The notes below the pieces were generated by a model. That model was given only the letters and a program-made list of their open reading frames with translations. It was not told where the DNA came from and ran no database searches. A DNA stretch of 64,000 nt. It comes from Halomonas sp. LBP4 (GTDB lineage: Bacteria; Pseudomonadota; Gammaproteobacteria; Pseudomonadales; Halomonadaceae). A program made the translations under genes and the position numbers. Position 1 is the stretch's first letter, and the number at the start of each line of letters is the position of its first letter. The stretch covers positions 79,761-143,760 of the forward strand of contig NZ_PDOG01000003.1 in assembly GCF_003202205.1 (NCBI RefSeq), in the 5' to 3' direction. Shown one piece after another: positions 8,468 through 16,183 of this stretch.

Positions 8468-8601
8468 GAGAGGCATTTCCTAGGTGTTGAGGCCCCGGAG
8501 GGGCGTGGGCGACCGCCTGCGGGAGGTCGGGATGTCATGGAAGACGTCGATGAGACCGTCATCGACCACGGACCAGTCAACACATGGCTCATGATCCAGG
8601 G

Positions 8602-9282
8602 CTAGTGATCATCCGTGGTCTCCCCCTCGTGATGGCCACCGGACATGTGGTCGCCCATGGCCTCTCGCGCTTCGCCATGGGTGTGCTCGCGAGGGGCCTC
8701 GCCCGACTGGAGTTGATGGGGGTGGCGCATGTTCAGCGCCTCCGGAGGCTCGAGCGTGACCCGGATGAAGGGACTCCCCACCGCCTGATGACAGGCATTG
8801 CAGACCTGAACCGTCTGCTCCAGGGCCTGGCCGAACGCTTCCTGGTCACGATCCTCGATGAGTTCCGCGAGCTTGGTCAGTGGTCCCGACAGGTAGCTGT
8901 CGAGCAGAGCACCGTTCTGCGGATCGAAGCGCTTCACTCGGTCGGTGATCTGTCGCATCGTCAATAATTCGTGATTGGCCACGGCCCAGTCGCCGGCGTC
9001 TCCGGCTCGATGCATGACATGAAAGCGTTCGGCAAAATCCGGCATGATCATGGTCATGTCGGGCTGCAGAGCCTCCAGGCTCGTCTCGACCCTGGCCAGT
9101 TCCTCCTCGAGAGTGGCGACTCGCTGCTCGAGGGACTGTGGCTCGGAAGGCGCCGTCGATGATGTCGCACTCTCCGCCTGGGGAACGGAATCGTGATCGT
9201 CGTTCGCCACGGTGGTCGGGGGGACAACCAGCATCACCAGGAGCGTGGCCATCCTGAGCGGATGGCTCCGATCGTTCGTCAT
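8602..9282 (-). CDS. Exported CxxCH cytochrome c'-like protein
   Basis: A 226-aa exported protein: signal segment (MATLLVMLVVPPTTVA), acidic linker, a coiled-coil-like stretch (LEQRVATLEEELARVETSLEAL, about residues 50-75), a helical domain and a single haem-binding CNACH near residue 163, then a His-rich tail (REHTHGEAREAMGDHMSGGHHEGE). A C-terminal CxxCH after a helical bundle is the arrangement of cytochrome c'-like proteins. Start 9282 has GGAGAGGA upstream. It precedes the beta-propeller gene with a gap of about 130 nt and may be co-transcribed. The His tail again suggests metal contact. Confidence 0.75.
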   Translation of the reverse strand: MTNDRSHPLRMATLLVMLVVPPTTVANDDHDSVPQAESATSSTAPSEPQSLEQRVATLEEELARVETSLEALQPDMTMIMPDFAERFHVMHRAGDAGDWAVANHELLTMRQITDRVKRFDPQNGALLDSYLSGPLTKLAELIEDRDQEAFGQALEQTVQVCNACHQAVGSPFIRVTLEPPEALNMRHPHQLQSGEAPREHTHGEAREAMGDHMSGGHHEGETTDDH

Positions 9283-9422
9283 TGTCTTGTCCTCTCCGGT
9301 TGCGATGTCCAAGCACTGGCCCGTCGTATTTGCGGGCTACGAGCGTCTGCAGTGAGCCCAAGCGCGCGGATGTTCGGCCTACCATCGATCGCATCGCTGG
9401 TAGGGCTCGTCGGACCGGAGGC

Positions 9423-9836
9423 TCAGGGACGCAGGCGCTGCGTCAAGAGGAAGAGAGGAAGGGGGGCAGAACGGGCTGGACGAGACGGCTTGCCGGCTGC
9501 CGCCGTGATCAGGCGGGCGCAGGGGGCCGCGAAGCCGATGGCGGGACCACTATCGCCTTGGGGATCCTGGCGCTTGCCATGGGCCAGCCCCCAGGCTGAC
9601 GAGACACGGCCTTCATCGTGCTGACAGTGATGGTCGTTCCACTCCAACAAAAAGGCCACGGTCGTGGCGGAGACGTCGTTCCGGCTGGCGCTGGCTTGCC
9701 CAGTCTGCTCCATGGCAGCCAGGGAGTGTCCGCTCAGCAGCAAGGCAACCACCACTACCAGCCCCACCAGCGCGGGCCTGACCCAATTCAGGGTCAGGAG
9801 AGGCGGAACACGGGGCGATGACGGTCGCTGAAACAT
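9423..9836 (-). CDS. His-rich membrane-anchored protein, LLTQR family (paralogue 2)
   Basis: A 137-aa protein with an N-terminal signal anchor (LVGLVVVVALLLSGHSLAAM), a short Cys/His patch (NDHHCQHDEG) and the C-terminus CARLITAAAGKPSRPARSAPLPLFLLTQRLRP. The end aligns with paralogue 1: RL(I/V)TA..G.PS..PA.S..(L/V).(F/Y)LLTQR.R. ATG 9836 has AGGA upstream and is preferred over 9881. The function is unknown. Conservation of the extreme C-terminus suggests a docking or membrane-contact role, which is inference. It is driven by the Anr-like promoter at 9877-9918. Confidence 0.6.
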   Translation of the reverse strand: MFQRPSSPRVPPLLTLNWVRPALVGLVVVVALLLSGHSLAAMEQTGQASASRNDVSATTVAFLLEWNDHHCQHDEGRVSSAWGLAHGKRQDPQGDSGPAIGFAAPCARLITAAAGKPSRPARSAPLPLFLLTQRLRP

Positions 9837-9876
9837 GGAAGGTGATTCCTGGAGCAGTAACAAGATTCTATCCTCA

Positions 9877-9918
9877 ACCATAGACCACTGGCATGACCTC
9901 CCGCTTGATCCCCGTCAA
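9877..9918 (-). promoter_or_regulatory. Anr/FNR-type class II promoter
   Basis: Minus-strand box TTGACGGGGATCAA (9905-9918; one mismatch), 22-nt spacer, -10 TATGGT (9877-9882). It lies upstream of paralogue 2 (start 9836). The -10 and spacing are identical to the promoter of paralogue 1. The rest of the 325-nt intergenic region 9837-10161 holds only this and the divergent site at 10004-10045. Confidence 0.65.
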
Positions 9919-10003
9919 TCCAGTGGCTTCGGCCCCTTCCCTCATTCCCATGCCATCCGATAAGGGCACAGATCCCATCGCCGATTTGAGGAAAGTGAGC
10001 GAC

Positions 10004-10045
10004 GTGACCTGTGTCAAGGCAGGCATCGTTGACCGCCCTTATAGT
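10004..10045 (+). promoter_or_regulatory. Weaker Anr/FNR-type promoter
   Basis: Box GTGACCTGTGTCAA (10004-10017; three mismatches to TTGATNNNNATCAA), a spacer of exactly 22 nt, then -10 TATAGT (10040-10045), upstream of the HMA-like gene at 10162. The spacing match to three better sites nearby is the main support. Confidence 0.4.
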
Positions 10046-10161
10046 GAAGGAACGTCCATGCGTTCCCGCGGAGACACTCACTTTCATGACCGCCATCCGG
10101 GGCCGTCGGGTGTCGAGGTGTTCCAGAATTGTATGGCCTGGTATCGAAGGGAGGAAGTGAC

Positions 10162-10554
10162 ATGAAGGATGAGCATCGCTTGGGGGTTTCCGAAGTGACC
10201 TGTGTCAGCAGGCATCTGAAGCTGGAACCCTGTGATCACGAGCAGCTTCAAGCGGCCATCGGCGAGATCGATGGGCTCTATGGCATCGACCGGGTGACGT
10301 TCGATGACAAGAAACACACCCTCGATCTCGCCTACGACGCCTCACGTCTTTGTCTCGACTGCATCGAGGAAATCCTGACGGAGCATGGTGTCAAGATCTG
10401 CCATGACTGGTGGACGCGTTTCAAGGAAGAGCATTACCGTTTCGTCGATCAGAACATCCAGGATAATGCCCGCCATGAGCCTTGGAGCTGTCATGGCAGG
10501 CCATCCGGGACTGGAGGGCGAACACTTCCTGCCAGGCATCGGCTTCGGCGTTGA
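10162..10554 (+). CDS. HMA-like conserved protein (cation-binding fold, unknown role)
   Basis: A 130-aa protein starting at ATG 10162 behind a strong RBS (GGGAGGAAG). The N-terminal 75 residues read as a beta-alpha-beta fold of the heavy-metal-associated type (SEVTCVSRHLKLEPC...GIDRVTFDDKKHTLDLAYDASRLCLDCIEEIL). They lack the classical N-terminal CxxC but have CLDC at the start of the second helix. The rest (HDWWTRFKEEHYRFVDQNIQDNARHEPWSCH) is conserved-looking and soluble. Homologues I recall end near WSCH, so the last 17 residues may be a local extension. It is divergent from paralogue 2 and shares its FNR-like promoter region. Confidence 0.6.
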   Translation: MKDEHRLGVSEVTCVSRHLKLEPCDHEQLQAAIGEIDGLYGIDRVTFDDKKHTLDLAYDASRLCLDCIEEILTEHGVKICHDWWTRFKEEHYRFVDQNIQDNARHEPWSCHGRPSGTGGRTLPARHRLRR

Positions 10555-10755
10555 GCCCGCAAAGGTGGGTCGCTGTCACCGTGTCTCACTGGCGCCTGAA
10601 AATAGCTGTATCCAGGGCCCCACAAAGGTTTCATAGAAGGTCACGTGGTGCGCAGACAGTGCACACACTCGCTCGAACGCCGGTGTCTGGTCCGCGTATA
10701 CCAGTTCATCTGGCGACGTCCGAACCGTCGCCGAGCTGGAACGCTCATGAGTCAT

Positions 10756-11214
10756 TCAGAGATCCCTGGAGCGGTTGGTCTGGTGGACCAGGCGCATCGC
10801 TTCATGCTCCTCCAGTTTCAGGAGCTCACCGATCAACGCGCGCGTCTCGGGAATCTCGGTACGGCCTTCGAGATAGCGGTAGAAACCGATGACCTGCTCG
10901 TGGAGGTCGAAGATCTCCTGACATATCTCGTCGAAGCTCATCTTTGCGTAGGGTGCGGTGCATGTCTTGTGCGGTTTGATGGGGGCATATGACTGGTAGT
11001 CGTAGAGCCAGGTGTTCAATGCCTTGGGATCGGCCTGCTTCTCGAAACCGGCCACGACTATTTCCAGCGCCGCTTCATGATCCGACAGATAGCCCAGCAG
11101 CCACTTGGCACGCTCTTCTTCATGCTGTGAAGCGCAATGTTTCAGGCACTGTGCCAGATGCTCATGTAACGCCCGTGTCCACTCGACCACGTCATGAAAG
11201 GTTGTAATGTTCAT
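10756..11214 (-). CDS. Helical hemerythrin/ferritin-like protein of unknown function
   Basis: A 152-aa all-helical protein with no signal or membrane segment. His and Glu residues recur along the helices (EWTRALHEHLAQCLKHCASQHEEERAKW, LSDHEAALEIV, FDLHEQVIGFYRYLEGR, LEEHEAMRLVH), as in four-helix diiron or hemerythrin-like bundles. I cannot assign it to a named family with certainty. It is preceded at 11360-11401 by a perfect Anr/FNR box and a correctly spaced -10, which fits an oxygen- or redox-linked role. The 5' leader would be about 140 nt. Confidence 0.55.
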   Translation of the reverse strand: MNITTFHDVVEWTRALHEHLAQCLKHCASQHEEERAKWLLGYLSDHEAALEIVVAGFEKQADPKALNTWLYDYQSYAPIKPHKTCTAPYAKMSFDEICQEIFDLHEQVIGFYRYLEGRTEIPETRALIGELLKLEEHEAMRLVHQTNRSRDL

Positions 11215-11359
11215 GATTCACTCTCGCTTTGTTGAACAAGGGGAAGGGACTCGAGCCGGCGCCATGCCCGGATCGAAGGGGGAGCGGAATTCGGCGCCGC
11301 CTCGTGACGCCTGCTGCTGCATGAGGCATGGGCCCTCGTGACGAGGCGATAGGTGTTTC

Positions 11360-11401
11360 AGCATAGCCCGCTGGCGCCGAACGAGACTTGATCCGCATCA
11401 A
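11360..11401 (-). promoter_or_regulatory. Anr/FNR-type promoter with perfect box
   Basis: TTGATCCGCATCAA (11388-11401) is a perfect match to TTGATNNNNATCAA, followed on the minus strand by a 22-nt spacer and -10 TATGCT (11360-11365). It would drive the helical protein at 10756-11214. The remainder of the 387-nt gap 11215-11601 shows no gene I can support. Confidence 0.72.
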
Positions 11402-11601
11402 GACCCCCTGCGCTTGCGGTCTGCTGGTCGTGGCGGCGGTGCTGTGACCGCCGGCCGACCGGGTTCGGCGTAAGGCATGAGGGGCGTCTGTGACAAAACC
11501 CAACAGTGTTCCTGCTCATGATGGGCGCGCTCCCGGTACACTGGTGCATGATGATCGTGCCGAGGTTGCGAGGACCGCGGCAGCATGGAAGAGGCGAGAG
11601 T

Positions 11602-12654
11602 ATGGCAATAGCGAGCTGTAACCCTGGTGTGTCGGGGCAAGCCCCGCGGTGGTTGAGGCGGACCCTGGGAGGGCTGCTGGTGGCCAGCGGCCTGCTTTTC
11701 TCGGCCGTGACCCTGGCCGAGGAAGCGCCCGAGTGGCCCAAGGGGCATTACCCGCTGCCCGATGATGGCGATGTGATCGGTGAGGTCTACACCGTCGAGA
11801 CCCGCGAGGACGAGACGCTGCTCGACGTGGCCCGCGAGCACAACGTGGGCTACGAGGAGATCCGCCGGGCCAATCCCGATGTCAGCATCTGGGTGCCGGG
11901 CGAGGGCACCGAGGTGGTGATCCCGGCGCGTCGTATCCTGCCGCCGGTGGCGCGCGAGGGCATCGTGATCAACATCGCCGAGCTGCGGCTCTACTATTAT
12001 CCCGAGGTGGGCGAAGGCGAGACGCCGCGGGTCGAAACCTACCCCATCGGCATCGGCCGCGAGGGCTACAACACCCCGCTGGGGGTGACCAAGACCACCA
12101 TGCGCCTCGAGGATCCGGCCTGGTATCCGCCCAGCTCGATGCGCGAGGAGGCCGCCGAGCGTGGCGACCCGCCCCCCGAGGTGGTGCCCCCCGGCCCCGA
12201 CAACCCCCTGGGCCGCCACGCCATCCTGCTCGACATCCCCGGCTACCTGATCCACGGCACCAACCAGCCCGATGGCATCGGCATGCGCGCCAGCCGCGGT
12301 TGCATCCGCATGTTCCCGGAGGACATCGAGTCGGTGTTCGATCGGGTCCCGGAGGGCACCCGGGTCAACATCATCGACCAGCCGATCAAGGCCGGCTGGG
12401 AGGGCGACACGCCCTATGTGCAGGTCTACCAGGCCCTCGAGGAGCAGGAGGAGGGCATGGCGGCGCTGCTCGAGACCCTGGCACTGCTGGAGCGCAACAG
12501 CAGCGAGGCCAGCGTGGCACTGAACTACGAACAGCTGCGCCAGCTGCTGGATCACCCCGACGGCCAGGTCGAGGCCCTGGAGCCGCCCCGCGAACCCGAG
12601 AAGGCGCCCGCCGCCGACAGCGGCAACGGCTTCCTCGACGAGGTCACGGTCTAG
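11602..12654 (+). CDS. L,D-transpeptidase with LysM-like domain (ErfK/YbiS/YcfS/YnhG)
   Basis: A 350-aa exported enzyme expected to form 3-3 peptidoglycan cross-links or attach a lipoprotein to peptidoglycan. It has a signal peptide (LLVASGLLFSAVTLAEE), a LysM-like region (YTVETREDETLLDVAREHNVGYEEIRRANPD), then the YkuD catalytic domain with HGTNQPDGIGMRASRGCIRM; the catalytic Cys is residue 234. The C-terminal tail is acidic and Pro/Ala-rich. ATG 11602 with AGAGGCGAG is preferred over the long in-frame extension to 11506. Its TAG stop lies inside the CTAG end of the palindromic element at 12651-12818. Confidence 0.88.
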   Translation: MAIASCNPGVSGQAPRWLRRTLGGLLVASGLLFSAVTLAEEAPEWPKGHYPLPDDGDVIGEVYTVETREDETLLDVAREHNVGYEEIRRANPDVSIWVPGEGTEVVIPARRILPPVAREGIVINIAELRLYYYPEVGEGETPRVETYPIGIGREGYNTPLGVTKTTMRLEDPAWYPPSSMREEAAERGDPPPEVVPPGPDNPLGRHAILLDIPGYLIHGTNQPDGIGMRASRGCIRMFPEDIESVFDRVPEGTRVNIIDQPIKAGWEGDTPYVQVYQALEEQEEGMAALLETLALLERNSSEASVALNYEQLRQLLDHPDGQVEALEPPREPEKAPAADSGNGFLDEVTV

Positions 12655-12818
12655 GAGCCTGTCGGACTTAACGCTGATCTGCTACGAAACCCGGGCTTTC
12701 GGCCAATTTCATTCGATCTGATTCGTTAAATAGCGCGCTATTCGCCTCATCAGATCGATAAACTTGTCTCGAAATCCGTGTTTCTCGCGACGATCGGTCA
12801 AATCCGACAGGCTCCTAG
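12651..12818. repeat. 168-bp palindromic element with perfect 16-bp terminal inverted repeats and CTAG ends
   Basis: The ends are CTAGGAGCCTGTCGGA (12651-12666) and its exact reverse complement (12803-12818). The arms stay imperfectly complementary inward (TTAACGCTGATC...GAAACCCGG against TTGACCGATC...GAAACACGG). The centre is another palindrome around AATAGCGCGCTATT (12729-12742). The whole element could fold into one long hairpin and act as a bidirectional terminator. Its terminal CTAGs provide the TAG stops of both flanking convergent genes. Size, TIRs and lack of a transposase fit a MITE-like or family-wide intergenic repeat. Confidence 0.75.
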
Positions 12819-13855
12819 CGAGCCCGGTCGGTGGCCGCCCCGTGCGCCTCGGCAAAGGAGACCAGGCGACGCTGCTCCTCATCCCACAGCACAAGCCGCA
12901 CCGACTCGAGGCTTTGCCGCGGGGTGAGGCGGCCGATATGGCGCAGTTCGGGATGGTCGCGCAGCACTTCGGGCAGCCGGTAGGAGGGGATGCGGCTGCA
13001 GAGATGATGGACATGGTGGATCCCGATATTGGCGGTGAACCAGCGCAGGGGGCCCGGCAGGTCATAGTGGGAACTGCCGTACAGCGCCGCCTCGTGGAAC
13101 GTCCAGTCGTCGTCGTGCTCCCACAGGGTGTCCTCGAACTGGTGCTGGACATAGAACAGCCAGACGCCGATCGATGAGGCGAGAAGCGTGATGGGCAGTT
13201 GCACGAGCAGAAAGGGAATCACGCCGACCAGCCAGATCATGGTGGTGACGAGAAGCGCGAGCGCCGCGTTGGTGCTCATGGTGCTCAGCCAGGGCATCCA
13301 GCCCGCGCGCATGAAACCCACTGGCAGGCGATGGTCCAGGATGAACAGGTACGTCGGGCCGACACCGAACAGCACCAGCGGGTGCCGGTACAAGCGATAG
13401 AGGAACTGCTGCGTTCGCGGCAAGCCCCGGAACTCGCGCACGGTCAGGGTGTCGATGCCGCCGACGCGCGGGCGATCGAGATTGCCGGAGTTGGCATGAT
13501 GGAGGACATGGCTGTGTCGCCAGAGATCGTAGGGCGTCAGGGTCAAGATGCCGATGGCTCGGCCGACCCAGTCATTGGCACGTCGGGAACGAAAGAATGA
13601 CCCGTGGCTGCAGTCGTGCTGGATCATGAACAAGCGCACGAGAAACCCCGCGGCGGGCACGGCGAACAACAGGCCAAGCCAGTGGCCGGCGCTCAGGGTG
13701 CCCCACATCAGTATCCAGAGGGCGGCGAAGGGGACCACCGTGACCATGAGTTCCACGACGCTGCGCGCCAGGCGCGGCGTGCGGTACTCGCCCAGGGCGC
13801 GCTTCAATGCCCGTGGCTCGGCGGTGATGTCGGTAGTCGGCGCTTGAGGTTCCAT
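12815..13855 (-). CDS. Membrane fatty acid desaturase
   Basis: A 346-aa desaturase with the three histidine boxes of the diiron family: HDCSH, HSHVLHH and IHHVHHL. Hydrophobic helices lie between the boxes. The order and sequence resemble bacterial delta-12/omega-type acyl-lipid desaturases, introducing a double bond into membrane acyl chains; exact regiospecificity cannot be read from sequence. ATG 13855 gives a plausible cytosolic N-terminus; an in-frame GTG at 13906 would extend it by 17 residues. Its stop codon lies in the right TIR of the palindromic element. Confidence 0.85.
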   Translation of the reverse strand: MEPQAPTTDITAEPRALKRALGEYRTPRLARSVVELMVTVVPFAALWILMWGTLSAGHWLGLLFAVPAAGFLVRLFMIQHDCSHGSFFRSRRANDWVGRAIGILTLTPYDLWRHSHVLHHANSGNLDRPRVGGIDTLTVREFRGLPRTQQFLYRLYRHPLVLFGVGPTYLFILDHRLPVGFMRAGWMPWLSTMSTNAALALLVTTMIWLVGVIPFLLVQLPITLLASSIGVWLFYVQHQFEDTLWEHDDDWTFHEAALYGSSHYDLPGPLRWFTANIGIHHVHHLCSRIPSYRLPEVLRDHPELRHIGRLTPRQSLESVRLVLWDEEQRRLVSFAEAHGAATDRAR

Positions 13856-13929
13856 GAGCTGTAGGTTGGCGTCTGGCACGCACGATGTCGGTACGGTACC
13901 GCACACTCCGGTGGAAGAACCGTCTCCAC

Positions 13930-14580
13930 CTACCGCTGCCGAGGTTCCGTCGGTAGCGCCTCCACTAGCCCCAGCGCCACGCAGATCCTGACCAGTTCGG
14001 CCAGGTTGGCGGCCCCCAGCGCCTTCATGGCGCGCAGCCGGTAGACCTCCACGGTTTTGGCGCTGACGCCGAGGTGGTCGGCGATCTCGCGGCTGGTCAT
14101 GCCCTCGGCCACGTGGACCAGGATCTGCTGCTCCTTGGGGCGCAGGGCAACGTAGCGCGCCTGGAGGGTCTCGAGCCGCGAGCGGGCCCGGCGCTTGCGC
14201 TGGTGCTCGGCCAGCGCCTGCTGCACGCAGTCGATCAGCTGCTGGTGGTTGAAGGGCTTCTCGATGAAGTCGAAGGCGCCGGCCTTGAGCGCCGCCACCG
14301 CCATGGGCACGTCGCCATGGCCGGTCATGAAGATCACCGGGGGGGTGTCGCCGCGCTCGTTGAGCCGCTGTTGTACCTGCAGGCCGGACAGGCCGGGCAT
14401 GCGCACGTCGAGCAGGATGGCGTCGTGGGCCTCGGGGGCGGCGGCGAGGAAGGCCTCGCCGTCGCCGTAGGCACGGCTCGACAGGCCCACCGATTCCAGC
14501 AGCCAGGCCAGGGAGTCGCGCAGGGCCTCGTCGTCGTCGACCACGGCGATGCAGGGCGGGGGGCTGGCGGTCTCGGTCAC
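13930..14580 (-). CDS. FixJ-type response regulator (receiver + LuxR HTH)
   Basis: A 216-aa regulator. The receiver domain (residues 1-125) has the acidic pocket VVDDDEA, phospho-acceptor D58 in ILLDVRMPG, the switch residue in FMTGHGD and the lysine in IEKPF. The C-terminal LuxR-type HTH reads LRPKEQQILVHVAEGMTSREIADHLGVSAKTVEVYRLRAMKALG. This is the FixJ/TtrR/DctR layout. It starts 31 nt after the sensor kinase, which is almost certainly its partner. The target genes are unknown. Confidence 0.88.
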   Translation of the reverse strand: MTETASPPPCIAVVDDDEALRDSLAWLLESVGLSSRAYGDGEAFLAAAPEAHDAILLDVRMPGLSGLQVQQRLNERGDTPPVIFMTGHGDVPMAVAALKAGAFDFIEKPFNHQQLIDCVQQALAEHQRKRRARSRLETLQARYVALRPKEQQILVHVAEGMTSREIADHLGVSAKTVEVYRLRAMKALGAANLAELVRICVALGLVEALPTEPRQR

Positions 14581-14611
14581 GCGGGGCTCCGGGCAGTCAA
14601 GGAGGGGCGAG

Positions 14612-16183
14612 CTATGCCGGGGTCAGCGGCGCGGGCTCGGTGAGCAGTGTACCGGCAAAGGTGGCGCCGCCGGAACCGTCGTCCGGGGCCAGCGCCAGAC
14701 GACCCCCCATGGCCTCCATCAGCGAGTGGCTGATGGCGAGCCCCATGCCCAGGCCGTCGGGGCGCGTGGAGTGGAAGGGGGTGAAGATGCGTTCGACGTC
14801 GTCCGGTGCAATGCCCGGGCCGCGATCGTCGACCGTGAAGGTGACCTCCCGGCGGCCGCTGTGCCGTGCCCGGATCTCCACCCGATCGGCGCCAGGGTGG
14901 TTGCGGCTCGCTTCCAGGGCGTTGAGCAGCAGGTTGACCAGCACCTGTTCGAGCGCCACCGGGTCGGCCTGTACCCGCGGCAGCGTCTCGGGCAGCTCGT
15001 GCTCGAGCGCGACGCCGGCCTGGTGGTACTGCCATTCGCAGAGCCGGCAGGCGGCGTCGACCACTTCGGCGAGCGCCACCGGGCGCGGGCGCGTCTGGCC
15101 CTTGCGCACGAAGGTGCGGATATGGCGCAGCCGCTCGGCCAGGCGCTGGATCTGGTCGCTGATGCGCGTCAGCGGCAGTTCCAGGTCACCGGCCGGCCGG
15201 CCGGGGGCGGCGCGCAGTTGCATCAGGGCGCCGCTGGCGTAGTTGGCGATGGCGCCCAGCGGCTGGTTGAGCTCGTGGGCGATGTTGGAGGCCAGCTCGC
15301 CGGTGGTCGCCAGGCGGTTGGCGTGGGCGATCTGCTCCTGGTGGTGGCGGGCCTGGGCCTCGGCGGCCTTGCGCAGGCCGATGTCGCGGTTGAGCAGCGA
15401 GAGGTGGTCGGGCTCGGCGCCGGGGCCGCGGTGGGCGAGCACCACGCTGAGGACCGGCACCGGCCCCCGCGGGCCGCGCATCTCCAGCTCGCCGCTCCAG
15501 GAACCGTAGCGGGCCACGGCAGGCAGCACGATCTCGCGCAGCACGCCCAGCGATGCCGGCGTATAGGCCTGCTCCAGGCAGGCGTCACCCCCCTCCCGGG
15601 ACAGGGAAAGCAGCCGGCGGGCGGCCTCGTTGGAGTAGAAGAGTCGCTCCTGGCCGTCGACGAAGAGCACGTAGTCGGTGGTGGATTCCACTACCCGGGC
15701 GAGGCGCTCGCGGTTGGCCTCGGCGCGGATGCGCCGGCCCACGTCGCGGGAGACGCAGAGGATGTCGAGCAGCTCGCCGGTGGCCGGGTCGCGACGGGTG
15801 CGGCTGGTGGTCTCGAACCAGACGTAGTGGCCGTCCTTGGCACGGAAGCGGTAGGTCTGCTGGTAGAAGCCGTCGTGGTAGTAGACCCGCGGCGACTTGT
15901 TGAGCAGGTCGGCCAGGTCCGACGGGTGGAAGAGGTCGTAGGCGGAGACGCCGATCAGCTCCTCGGGCTCATAGCCGAGCAGGTCGCGGGCGGCACGCGA
16001 GGCGTAGAGGAAGGTACCGTCCCGGGCGTGGCGCGAGATCAGGTCGGTGGTGCTCTCCGCCAACCATTGGTAATGGCGTTTCTCCGCCTCGAGGGCCGCG
16101 TTGCGGGCCTCCAGCTCGGCACAGCGGGCCTCGAGCGAGGCCCGCTGCGACGGGCGCCGGCGGGTGTCGTCGTTGCCCGCCAT
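14612..16183 (-). CDS. PAS-PAS sensor histidine kinase
   Basis: A 523-aa cytosolic kinase with no membrane segments. It has an N-terminal coiled coil, two PAS domains (AESTTDLISRHARDGTFLYAS... and VVESTTDYVLFVDGQERLFYS...), the H-box ASNIAHELNQPLGAIANYAS, an N-box (VNLLLNALEASRNH) and G-boxes (VDDRGPGIAPDD, GLGMGLAISHSLME). The soluble PAS architecture is FixL-like, so oxygen, redox or a small ligand is a plausible input. No haem-binding residue can be confirmed. ATG 16183 shares its A with the TGA of the upstream oxygenase gene (TGATG), indicating coupling. Confidence 0.87.
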   Translation of the reverse strand: MAGNDDTRRRPSQRASLEARCAELEARNAALEAEKRHYQWLAESTTDLISRHARDGTFLYASRAARDLLGYEPEELIGVSAYDLFHPSDLADLLNKSPRVYYHDGFYQQTYRFRAKDGHYVWFETTSRTRRDPATGELLDILCVSRDVGRRIRAEANRERLARVVESTTDYVLFVDGQERLFYSNEAARRLLSLSREGGDACLEQAYTPASLGVLREIVLPAVARYGSWSGELEMRGPRGPVPVLSVVLAHRGPGAEPDHLSLLNRDIGLRKAAEAQARHHQEQIAHANRLATTGELASNIAHELNQPLGAIANYASGALMQLRAAPGRPAGDLELPLTRISDQIQRLAERLRHIRTFVRKGQTRPRPVALAEVVDAACRLCEWQYHQAGVALEHELPETLPRVQADPVALEQVLVNLLLNALEASRNHPGADRVEIRARHSGRREVTFTVDDRGPGIAPDDVERIFTPFHSTRPDGLGMGLAISHSLMEAMGGRLALAPDDGSGGATFAGTLLTEPAPLTPA

